Of a DNA stretch of 64,000 bases, positions 29,181 to 36,690 are shown one piece after another. Numbering within the stretch: position 1 is the first letter of the stretch; each line of letters opens with the position of its first letter. Below the pieces are notes generated by a model. It worked only from the letters and a program-made list of their open reading frames with translations, made no database searches and had not been told where the DNA came from. Where the stretch lies: NCBI RefSeq assembly GCF_014638355.1, contig NZ_BMFK01000001.1, forward strand, positions 511,160 through 575,159, in the 5' to 3' direction. Source of the stretch: Priestia taiwanensis (lineage in GTDB: Bacteria > Bacillota > Bacilli > Bacillales > Bacillaceae_G). Both the position numbers and the translations under genes were made by a program.

Positions 29181-29579
29181 TTATGGTTTAGCTGCCCATA
29201 CTTCTAGTTCAACTTTAATTTCTGGCAATCCTAATGCTGAAAGATATCCAATTGTCATTGCTGGATATTCCGTATGAAACAACTTTTCCCATTCGAAATC
29301 CATGTGCTCCCAATCAATTTCTTCTGTTGCCCATATATTCACTTTTATAATGTTAGCAGCAGTTAACTCTTCGGATTCTAAAACTTTATTTATGTTTTGA
29401 AACGTATTACTGATTTGTTCATTCATACTTTCTGGGAATTGGCCGTCCTGATTTATTCCGATCTGTCCTGATGTCACAAATAACTCTGCATTTCTAGGGA
29501 TTTTCGTAATATGTGTATAGTTCCCTACTGGTCCTGGCATATTTGCTGGGTTCTTTCTAGTAATTATTCCGTTTCTCAT
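29181..29579 (-). CDS. RidA/YjgF-family protein
   Basis: Start 29579 has GAGGTG seven bases upstream (132 aa). AELFVTSGQIGINQDGQFPE and the C-terminal motif EIKVELEVWAAKP are family landmarks. RidA proteins hydrolyse reactive enamine/imine intermediates to keto acids. The usual Arg of active RidA (in the IKVEVEAIA-type strand) is not obvious, so it may be one of the divergent Rid subfamilies. Confidence 0.82.
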   Translation of the reverse strand: MRNGIITRKNPANMPGPVGNYTHITKIPRNAELFVTSGQIGINQDGQFPESMNEQISNTFQNINKVLESEELTAANIIKVNIWATEEIDWEHMDFEWEKLFHTEYPAMTIGYLSALGLPEIKVELEVWAAKP

Positions 29580-29896
29580 TTGATCCACCTCATCATAATA
29601 AAAATAACTGCGATTTCTTCTATCTCATTTTTGGACACACTTCTCCCTATAAAATGATTTTAGAAAAAAACAGCAGTCGAGTACCCATATCCATTTGATA
29701 AAAATTTCATTGATTTTTTCTTCATGATTTCGGTACTCTCCTTTCTTTAGATAAAGTGAAATATTACCTTATATACTACATGAATAGTGTCTAAATATCA
29801 ATTGAGATGCAAGATGGGGGAGTGTGTCTAGTTAGTTTTAGAGCAGAAGAGAGTATATAATTAGAATTAGAGTTTATAAAAGAAAAGGAGTTGTGT
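29580..29896. other. Intergenic region, nothing recognised
   Basis: About 300 bp between divergent RidA and GrpB genes. Promoters must be here but no distinctive element was seen. Confidence 0.4.
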
Positions 29897-30430
29897 ATGG
29901 TGGAGCAAAATAATTGGCCAGTATGGGCCACTGAATCGGTAGAGATAGTGAAACCAAATCCTGATTGGCAAGACGAAGGAAAACGAGAGAAGGAAGAACT
30001 TTATACCCTTCTTGCTCCTCTGGGTATAAGTAAGATAGAGCATATAGGAAGTACATCAATACCCGATTTACCTGCAAAACCTATCATTGACTTAATGGCT
30101 GAAGCACATTCGTTTGATAGATTAGAAGATATTTCGACTGCATTGTCTACATATGATTGGCATTATGTAAGTCCGAAATTAGATGAACGACCTTGGAGAA
30201 GATTTTTTGTGAAGGTAAAAAATAATAAGCGTGTAGCTCATTTGCATGTGATGCTTAAAGGGGAAAAGCGATGGGAGCAACAACTTCTATTTCGTAATCG
30301 TTTACGGGAAAATCCGCAATTAGTTTATGATTATGCAAATCTGAAACAAGAACTAGCTAGGGAGTTTCATCAAGATAGAGAAGCATACACAAAAGCTAAA
30401 ACAGAATTTATTAAACGAGTTCTAAAATAA
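29897..30430 (+). CDS. GrpB-family (UPF0157) nucleotidyltransferase-like protein
   Basis: ATG 29897 six bases after AAAGGAG; 177 aa. VKPNPDWQDEGKREKEEL, IEHIGSTSIPDLPAKPIIDL and the C-terminal YTKAKTEFIKRVL match the GrpB/DephosphoCoA-kinase-fused domain, a nucleotidyltransferase fold with GS and D-x-D-like residues. Cellular role unknown. Confidence 0.85.
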   Translation: MVEQNNWPVWATESVEIVKPNPDWQDEGKREKEELYTLLAPLGISKIEHIGSTSIPDLPAKPIIDLMAEAHSFDRLEDISTALSTYDWHYVSPKLDERPWRRFFVKVKNNKRVAHLHVMLKGEKRWEQQLLFRNRLRENPQLVYDYANLKQELAREFHQDREAYTKAKTEFIKRVLK

Positions 30431-30526
30431 AAACGCGATGAGGAAAGAAAAAGAATCAACTAATTAAAAAGTTGTTGTATATAGAGACTGACATAATGCC
30501 CTTTATGGAGGTATTTAAAAGTACAT

Positions 30527-30560
30527 AAAAAATGCGACTGATCTAGTCAGCCGCATTTTT
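30527..30560. terminator. Bidirectional terminator
   Basis: Stem aaaaatgcg-actga / tcag-cgcattttt between convergent genes. Confidence 0.85.
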
Positions 30561-30575
30561 TATATGTTCTCCGTA

Positions 30576-30764
30576 TTATGAAGCAAATTCAACTTTCAAA
30601 GTGTTTCGCTTTACTATGATATATTTACCTGTTGATTTATTCATTACTTGAGACACTTCATTCGTATGTGTTATCTCCAACCAATCATTTTGGATATCCG
30701 CCAATAATGTTATTTCCACATTATTTTCTCCATGTTTTAAACCACTATAAGATAATTTCGTCAT
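30576..30764 (-). CDS. 62-aa hypothetical protein
   Basis: Start 30764 has AAAGGGATGAT upstream. MTKLSYSGLKHGENNVEI, a soluble beta-rich peptide. A 11-bp inverted repeat (30807-30843) sits just upstream. Unknown function. Confidence 0.55.
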   Translation of the reverse strand: MTKLSYSGLKHGENNVEITLLADIQNDWLEITHTNEVSQVMNKSTGKYIIVKRNTLKVEFAS

Positions 30765-30806
30765 TGTTATCATCCCTTTCTTCATAACTAATAGGTGTTA
30801 AATATG

Positions 30807-30843
30807 ACATGTCAATCTCTTATACTATACATGATTGACATGT
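30807..30843. promoter_or_regulatory. 11-bp inverted repeat, candidate operator
   Basis: acatgtcaatc, 15-bp loop, gattgacatgt: perfect arms with no U-tract on either strand, about 45 bp upstream of the 62-aa gene start. It is better explained as a dimeric regulator site or RNA stem than as a terminator. Confidence 0.45.
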
Positions 30844-31043
30844 ATAAAAAAATAACCTTTACGAAAACAACTAATAAAAAGCAGAAAGCATTTGTTTACT
30901 GCCTTTTAAGCTGCAAAGTACATTGCGATATGGAAGGATGGAAATAGAATAGGATAATAACCGACATTCATCAAAGTAAGTAAAATAATTTGAAGTGGCT
31001 TCCACGAACATTACATGAAAAAGGTAATTAAAGAGGAAACAAC

Positions 31044-31077
31044 CAGGCGACGTGTCATACAATTGGCATGTCGCCCT
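31044..31077 (+). terminator. Hairpin, probable terminator
   Basis: aggcgac-gtg / cat-gtcgccct arms with tcttatttt downstream; no obvious gene precedes it. Confidence 0.5.
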
Positions 31078-31184
31078 CTTATTTTATGGTTATAAATTCC
31101 TGTATTGGTTCTTTTTGGTTTACAGTTGGTATTTTAATATTGTATTATTTAAAAGGTTCGATTTATCACAAAGGAGGAAATATT

Positions 31185-31673
31185 ATGAAAAAAATGATGC
31201 CATTACTGTTCGTATTTGTATTATCATTAACAGGGATTTATGCACCATCAGCATCAGCCGGTAATCCTAAGGCAGCAGTGACACATAGCGAAACCGGAGA
31301 AGATTTAATATATCACGTATTAATGGAAAAGAAAGATGTACATCTATCTCCATCTAACCAATCAGTACAAATGGTACTTTACCCTGGAGAGAAGACAACT
31401 CCTAAGGCAGCTTTATTTAAAATTAAAACAAGTGTTGGTCCTAGATGGGTTGAGTATGATGAATACGGTGATATGATTAACCTCCCTGAAAGATTTAACG
31501 CAACAATGGGAGAATTGTATTTAGATAGAAGAACTAAAACATGGGAAAATGCAACGACTAATCGTACTGATAAAGATGCCGTGTCTTTTAATCCCCAGAC
31601 TGTAACTGCAACTCAAGTATGGTATAAAATTGATACACGTATGGGTGAAAAGTGGATTGGTTATAACCTATAA
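31185..31673 (+). CDS. Secreted 162-aa protein, duplicated cassette copy 1
   Basis: AAAGGAGG lies eight bases before ATG 31185. The signal peptide MKKMMPLLFVFVLSLTGIYA is cleaved near APSASA-GNP. The C-terminus carries FNPQTVTATQVWYKIDT followed by GEKWIGYNL. The 33180 gene is a paralogue (leader FVFALSLTAIYAPSASA, end VSPQTVDVRQAWYEIET, GRKWIGYQLR). The fold is probably a beta sandwich. No enzymatic motif. Function unknown. Confidence 0.7.
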   Translation: MKKMMPLLFVFVLSLTGIYAPSASAGNPKAAVTHSETGEDLIYHVLMEKKDVHLSPSNQSVQMVLYPGEKTTPKAALFKIKTSVGPRWVEYDEYGDMINLPERFNATMGELYLDRRTKTWENATTNRTDKDAVSFNPQTVTATQVWYKIDTRMGEKWIGYNL

Positions 31674-31679
31674 TGGAAG

Positions 31680-31703
31680 GGCACTCTTTTGAGTGCTTTT
31701 TTA
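31680..31703 (+). terminator. Terminator after cassette copy 1
   Basis: gcactc tttt gagtgc followed by T6. Confidence 0.9.
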
Positions 31704-31731
31704 TTTATCTTATAAAACAATAATATAACGC

Positions 31732-32172
31732 AAAAAGAAGCACTAACTCACTACAGAGTTGTGCTCCTTTTTTAGCTATGGAGATCTCAAAAACTTTTTG
31801 GATGTATGATTATTATAATTACATTGTTAGTGGATTATGCAATGAAATTGGAATCGTAATGCTTTGTAAGGTCTTATGTGAGTTGCTCAATTAAGACATG
31901 TAGAGAAGTCCAGTACGGTGAACGAGGCCTCTCTAGATTATATATTTAAGGAGTAAGTTTTCTACCGTATAATTAGTACAGGTGATGCAATGGTAAGTTA
32001 TTCATGGGTTTATCGTAAAAATAGACGCCGTTAAGTGCCTGTAAGTTCTACTCTATATAAACCTTCCATCACAGTTGTTGATAGTATCCGCTTTTTATAA
32101 AATCCGCCAAATCTTAAAGGAGAAAATGACGACATCTTTGACCACATTTTGAATAAAAAATAGTGGGAAAAT
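31732..32172. repeat. Duplicated ~430-bp 3' flank, copy 1
   Basis: Begins with a second hairpin (aaaaagaagcac...gtgctcctttttt). It runs through shared blocks such as gtatgattattataattaca, caattaagacatgtagagaag, aaaatagacgccgttaag and cttccatcac. It ends in tttgaccacattttga at 32138-32153. About 75-80% similar by eye to 33764-34192. It has no open reading frame of note. Confidence 0.8.
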
Positions 32173-32550
32173 ATAAAGCTAATGACTTTGTTCAGTCGTT
32201 GGTCCGTCATGTGAAAGGTCCACTTGCTGGGCAACTCATACACGAAGACGACGAAGTTTCCCAATATATTTCTGAGTGAAACTAGTAGGGGAAACTGGGT
32301 TTAATGAGGGCTTGGAATTGCTATAAAAGGTGGGGTTAAGCGAATATACACAATCAGCTTTTAAGGGGTTTTGAACAATTGAGGTTGGTGGTACGGGGTT
32401 AAAGAGGTGTAAAAGTCGATTTATTTTCCCAACATATAGCTGACATCATATTACATTTTTTCACTTTTTTCTTGTTATGATTAAATCAACTATTAAATAA
32501 TAGCTAATTTGGTAGATAAAAAATTAATGAGAAAAGGAGAATGATATTAC
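32173..32550. other. Intergenic region, nothing recognised
   Basis: No gene or structured element was identified apart from presumed promoter sequence for the 32551 gene. Confidence 0.4.
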
Positions 32551-33015
32551 ATGAAAAATATGATTCGTAAGTTAATAGCTCCAGGATTAGGATTGTCACT
32601 TCTATTAACAGGAGGGACTGCTAACGCTTTTGAAAATGAAAATGTGCCTAGTAATTTGAGTACAATTAAACCCATTGTTGAAACCGGTGATATGATCTCT
32701 TACAGCAAAGGCAAAGGTAAGAAGAAAGACAAAGAAAGAGAAAAGTTTGTTACAGATACAGTCAATCACGCATTCTATGTCGTTGGGCAAGGTAAATACA
32801 ATGTTGTAGTTGCAAATACAAGCAATCATTTATTGTGGGATTCTAATTCCAAACATTATAAAAATTATTCGGTCATGTACGGTAATGAAACATACTGGGT
32901 ATGGCTTTATGAATATTTACATCTCATAACAATAACTAGCGACAGGAAGAGTGACTTTGGGTTCAAAGGTAACTGTCACAAAGAAGGTGGCAAGTTATAT
33001 TGCCTTGCTATTTAA
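32551..33015 (+). CDS. Secreted 154-aa hypothetical protein
   Basis: AAAAGGAG precedes ATG 32551. The signal peptide LIAPGLGLSLLLTGGTANA is followed by a very basic stretch (SKGKGKKKDKEREK) and a domain with VNHAFYVVGQGKYNVVVAN, WVWLYEYLHLITITSD and two cysteines near the C-terminus (GNCHKEGGKLYCLAI) that could form a disulfide. Flanked by the two duplicated cassettes. Unknown function; a small toxin-like or matrix peptide is possible. Confidence 0.65.
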   Translation: MKNMIRKLIAPGLGLSLLLTGGTANAFENENVPSNLSTIKPIVETGDMISYSKGKGKKKDKEREKFVTDTVNHAFYVVGQGKYNVVVANTSNHLLWDSNSKHYKNYSVMYGNETYWVWLYEYLHLITITSDRKSDFGFKGNCHKEGGKLYCLAI

Positions 33016-33025
33016 TTACGTAAAA

Positions 33026-33050
33026 AAACCCCTTCAAATGCATGAAGGGG
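33026..33050 (+). terminator. Terminator
   Basis: accccttca / tgaaggggt hairpin, 9-bp stem, following the 32551 gene stop. Confidence 0.8.
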
Positions 33051-33179
33051 TGCATCAATAGTAATTCCTTTTTATGTAAAAAATAGTTCTATATAACTAT
33101 TTTGGAATAATTGTATTTACAATTTTATGTTAATTGTGTTAATTTATTGGAGTGGAAAATAATTCAAAGGGGAAATATC

Positions 33180-33704
33180 ATGAAAAAATTAATCGCATCA
33201 TTTTTTGTATTTGCATTATCATTAACAGCTATTTATGCACCATCAGCTTCAGCAGTAGGAGATTCTAGAGCAGACGTATTTGAAACAAACAATATCTTGT
33301 ACAACAAAATTACAGTAACTAAATCTTTACATAATGATCCATCTAGTCTTGCTGTAGTAAATTATGTCTCTCCTGTTCAAAACGTGAAGGTAGTAAACGC
33401 AGCTTTTTTAATTAATTCGTATAAAGGTCATAAGTGGGTAAGACTTCCTGGTGAGGAACTGACTAGTAATTGGTATGAGCATAAGTTAGTCTTACAAAAT
33501 AGAGCAATGATTGATACTGGCTTTAATGCGTCAAACGCAACACTTAAAGTATCAGATAAAAGAAATTTATATCATACTGCTGTGCCTCAGTCGAGTGAGG
33601 GCATTCCTGGAACAGTTTCACCTCAAACTGTGGACGTACGTCAGGCTTGGTATGAAATTGAAACATGGTTAGGACGTAAGTGGATTGGTTATCAACTACG
33701 ATAA
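33180..33704 (+). CDS. Secreted 174-aa protein, duplicated cassette copy 2
   Basis: AAAGGGG lies before ATG 33180. The signal peptide ends APSASA-VGD. Paralogue of the 31185 gene with conserved leader and C-terminal ~30 residues, while the middle has diverged (AAFLINSYKGHKWVRLPG against ALFKIKTSVGPRWVEYDE). It lies about 0.9 kb from the integrase gene, outside the presumed phage end. Confidence 0.7.
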   Translation: MKKLIASFFVFALSLTAIYAPSASAVGDSRADVFETNNILYNKITVTKSLHNDPSSLAVVNYVSPVQNVKVVNAAFLINSYKGHKWVRLPGEELTSNWYEHKLVLQNRAMIDTGFNASNATLKVSDKRNLYHTAVPQSSEGIPGTVSPQTVDVRQAWYEIETWLGRKWIGYQLR

Positions 33705-33708
33705 TGGA

Positions 33709-33733
33709 AGGCACTCATTTGAGTGCTTTTTTT
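33709..33733 (+). terminator. Terminator after cassette copy 2
   Basis: gcactc attt gagtgc + T7, the same as after copy 1. Confidence 0.9.
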
Positions 33734-33763
33734 ATTTTTCTTAAAAGATTATATTATAATATA

Positions 33764-34192
33764 AAAAAGCGCATTAACTCATTACGAGTTGTGCGCCTTT
33801 TTATCTATGGAGTTCTCAAATACATTACTGATATACGATTATTATAATTACGTTGTGTGTGGATTATACAATAAAATTGAAATTGTAATGCCTTGTACGT
33901 ATTATACAAGTTATTCAATTAAGACATGTAGAGAAGCCAAATAAGGTGAATAAGAATTCTCTAGACTACGTGTTTTTTAAGGAGTAAGCTTCTACCGTGG
34001 AATTAGTATGCGTTATGCAATAAAAAGTATGCATATTTTCTACATGAAAAATAGACGCCGTTAAGCGTTCATAGGTTCTTCACCATATAAATCTTCCATC
34101 ACCGTTGAGAGTATCCCCTTTTTATGAAATCAACAAGATTTTAAAGGGGAAAATGACCACATTTTTGACCACATTTTGACTAAAAAATAAAA
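33764..34192. repeat. Duplicated ~430-bp 3' flank, copy 2
   Basis: Matches 31732-32172 along its length, including the initial aaaaagcgca...tgcgccttttt hairpin. It ends in tgaccacatttttgacca and further cattttgac at 34154-34179. Confidence 0.8.
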
Positions 34193-34583
34193 AAATAACA
34201 ACTTTGTTTATTATGGAGAATGCTGAGATACAGGTATATTTGAACCACTATGAATGTATATGCGTCTCATTAATTAAACACGGAATTTAAACTCTTATTA
34301 ATGTGGAAGTTGATTCAAGAAAATGACCACATTTTATATAAAAACCCCCGGAAATCTATGAAAATAGCTACTATATCTCAATAATTCATATTAAATACGA
34401 AAGTGCCAAAAATCCTTTCATATCAAGGTTTTTCAGCACTTTTTTCTTTTTGGAGCAGTACGAAATGAACACCACTAAAACTGCTCGTTTTTCTCCCAGC
34501 ACTCAACGAAATCCTTTGTAAAACCTTGATATATAAGGGTGTGTGAAGCTATAAAAGTACAAATGACCACATTTTGACCACAT
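34153..34583. repeat. TGACCACATTTT repeats at integrase end, candidate attachment region
   Basis: The element occurs as a direct double at 34154-34179, singly at 34324-34335, and doubled at 34564-34583, immediately beyond the integrase stop. A partly mutated double lies at 32128-32153. Short direct repeats at the 3' end of int are where attL/attR cores or arm sites usually lie. The other phage end is beyond the window, so the core cannot be fixed. Confidence 0.5.
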
Positions 34584-34591
34584 TGAAAAAC

Positions 34592-35734
34592 TTATTGTAT
34601 TTTGTGTGTGCTATTAATGATGTTCTCGAAATTCTCGGCTGCCTTTTGTTGCATGTTTTCTGTTACATGGCTGTACTTATCTAAGGTCATTTGGATAGAG
34701 GAGTGACCTAATCGATCTTGTACAATTTTTGGATGCTCACCAGCTTCGAGCATTAACGTTGCGTGAGTGTGTCGTAAATCATGTATACGTATCCTTGGTA
34801 CGCCAGCTTGTTTATAATTTATTTTCAAAAAGTGATGTGGTGCATCTAAATGTAGGGGAGAGCGTGGAGTAGCCCCCGAAAATACAAATGAATCTTCAGT
34901 GATTTTTAAACCGAATCGAAGAAATAGTTTCTTTTGATCTAGATGATATTTTTGAATCTCTTTCACAACAAATGCTGAAATATTGATACTTCGATTGGAC
35001 GACTTTGTTTTTGGAGAGTCAACTGCTAGTCCGTTATCCGTTTTAGTTAGTGCCTTCGTAATAAGTATCTTTTTATTCTCAAAGTTAATATCTTTCCATG
35101 TCAGCCCAAGTAATTCTCCACGACGCATACCGGTATAGATAGCAAGTAAGAAGAAAATATAATACTTTTTGTTCTTTTTCTTTTGGAGGTAATCTAAAAA
35201 TCTATTACACTCTTCAACAGTCCAAGTATTCATTTTTACCTGCGTATCGCGTGGTTTCTTTACTTTCGAGAGAATATTTGTATGTACTATTTCCCATTCC
35301 ACCGCGCATTTGAAAATTGCTCGAAAACAATTGTGTATATTGCTAATGGTACCAGTAGACAAACCTTTATCTTGTAATTCAGAGTAATAGGTTTCAATCA
35401 TAAATGGCTTAATATCCTTTAATCTTCTCTGACCGAAGCGAGATAGGATATGGAGTTTGATGATACTATTTTCTTTCTCAAATGACGTTTTCTTTAAATG
35501 TGATTTTCGAATAGGCTTCATTTTTGTAAATACGTCAAGTATTGTTAGATTTTTATCATCAAAATAAATGCCTTTCTCAAGCTCTATTATCATAGCAGCT
35601 GCAGCCTTTTGCGCTTCTTTCTTCGTTTTAAATCCAGTCTTTGTTTTCTGTTTGCGTTTCCCTGTTAGATCGTCCATACCAATATCAATCGTGAATGACC
35701 ACGTGTCACCACGTTTTCTAAAATAGCCTTTCAT
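34592..35734 (-). CDS. Phage tyrosine integrase
   Basis: 380 aa, with GGGGG before ATG 35734. N-terminal AP2-like arm-binding domain (RKRGDTWSFTIDIG, GFKTKKEAQKAAAAMI), SAM-like core-binding domain, then the catalytic domain: Arg in YTGMRRGELLGLTW, HDLRHTHATLML (H-x-x-R), LGHSSIQMTLDKYSHV with the nucleophilic Tyr. All catalytic residues are intact. It integrates and, with the excisionase, excises the prophage. Confidence 0.93.
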   Translation of the reverse strand: MKGYFRKRGDTWSFTIDIGMDDLTGKRKQKTKTGFKTKKEAQKAAAAMIIELEKGIYFDDKNLTILDVFTKMKPIRKSHLKKTSFEKENSIIKLHILSRFGQRRLKDIKPFMIETYYSELQDKGLSTGTISNIHNCFRAIFKCAVEWEIVHTNILSKVKKPRDTQVKMNTWTVEECNRFLDYLQKKKNKKYYIFFLLAIYTGMRRGELLGLTWKDINFENKKILITKALTKTDNGLAVDSPKTKSSNRSINISAFVVKEIQKYHLDQKKLFLRFGLKITEDSFVFSGATPRSPLHLDAPHHFLKINYKQAGVPRIRIHDLRHTHATLMLEAGEHPKIVQDRLGHSSIQMTLDKYSHVTENMQQKAAENFENIINSTHKIQ

Positions 35735-35758
35735 TTGTCTTATACCCCCTTAGCATAT

Positions 35759-36280
35759 TTAAACGGCATATTCGGCACGTACAATGTCATGAAAGCGACT
35801 TGTGAGTATTCGTTGCTCATAATGTTCCAAGCGCTTCTCAGCAAGCTCTGGCGTGACATTAAACGTAGTAGAGATAAGATAAATCGCTTCCAATCTTGAA
35901 TAGGGAAGGGATAGCTTCTGTAACATGAAAGTAGGGATGCAAAAGTGCATAGCGAAACTTTGTGCTTTCGCTTCTTGGTAATCGAGAAACATCTTGGGCA
36001 TATGTAGTTGATTACCAGCGTGATAGAGTAGGTGAGCAAGCTCATGGCCAAAGTCTTCAAATTGTTCTTGAGGCGGTTGACGATTATCAATTACGATACT
36101 AGCTAGTCCGTTACGCTCGATAGCACAACTTCCCATTGGAGCGAAGTAGATCCATATATTGAGTTTTTGAGTAACCTTCATTATATTCATTTGTTCTGGA
36201 ACAAATATACCTAGAGAGTGGTACAAGTTCTGTATATAGTCTTCAAGTTGAGTAGTGTAGTAGTGCTGTGACGTGTGCAT
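35759..36280 (-). CDS. ImmA/IrrE-family metallopeptidase
   Basis: 173 aa; GGAGTG precedes ATG 36280. Zinc motif HELAH in FEDFGHELAHLLYHAGN at about residues 75-80. In ICEBs1 and many prophages ImmA cleaves the HTH repressor to trigger induction. The probable targets here are one or more of the three related HTH proteins encoded at 38794, 40945 and 41316, none of which has a self-cleaving S24 domain. It lies downstream of an inserted gene block rather than next to its repressor. Confidence 0.88.
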   Translation of the reverse strand: MHTSQHYYTTQLEDYIQNLYHSLGIFVPEQMNIMKVTQKLNIWIYFAPMGSCAIERNGLASIVIDNRQPPQEQFEDFGHELAHLLYHAGNQLHMPKMFLDYQEAKAQSFAMHFCIPTFMLQKLSLPYSRLEAIYLISTTFNVTPELAEKRLEHYEQRILTSRFHDIVRAEYAV

Positions 36281-36337
36281 GTTATTTCACTCCAATATTG
36301 TAAAATACGAACATATATTCTATTTTACAGCAAAAAT

Positions 36338-36360
36338 AAAAGCCCGTGAAGAGGGCTTTT
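36338..36360. terminator. Terminator of helicase operon
   Basis: aaaagccc / gggctttt hairpin with TATTTTTG on the minus strand. Confidence 0.8.
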
Positions 36361-36378
36361 GGTATATATTTTATTTAC

Positions 36379-36690
36379 TTATGATAAAGCTGAGATAGTT
36401 GATGCTTTAGACAGATAGCTATCTAATAGTTCTCTAGAAAAGATAGTATGAGTATCATAAGATGTTATTAGTTCCCAAGTTGTTAGTAGCTCATTATCAT
36501 AGACTAATCTATCAATTGTCGTTGTTAAACCATCAGCATAACTGGTATGCACATCAATTTTCATACAGTTGTTCATTTTTTTGTCAAAGATTATGTCTAA
36601 TATAGTACCACCATTTTGAGTATTACGTGCTACTAAATCCAAATAATGGATGCCTTTGTAGACTAGTTTATAATCTACGTTAGAGTTCAT
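36379..36690 (-). CDS. Small partner protein of the SF2 helicase
   Basis: Start 36690 has AAGGAGGTG nine bases upstream; 103 aa. It overlaps the helicase stop region (ATGAACTCTAA), so it is translationally coupled. VDYKLVYKGIHYLDLVARN, TILDIIFDKKMNNCMKIDV and LITSYDTHTIFSRELL suggest a small alpha/beta protein. No family is recognised. Coupling implies it works with the helicase. Confidence 0.65.
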   Translation of the reverse strand: MNSNVDYKLVYKGIHYLDLVARNTQNGGTILDIIFDKKMNNCMKIDVHTSYADGLTTTIDRLVYDNELLTTWELITSYDTHTIFSRELLDSYLSKASTISALS

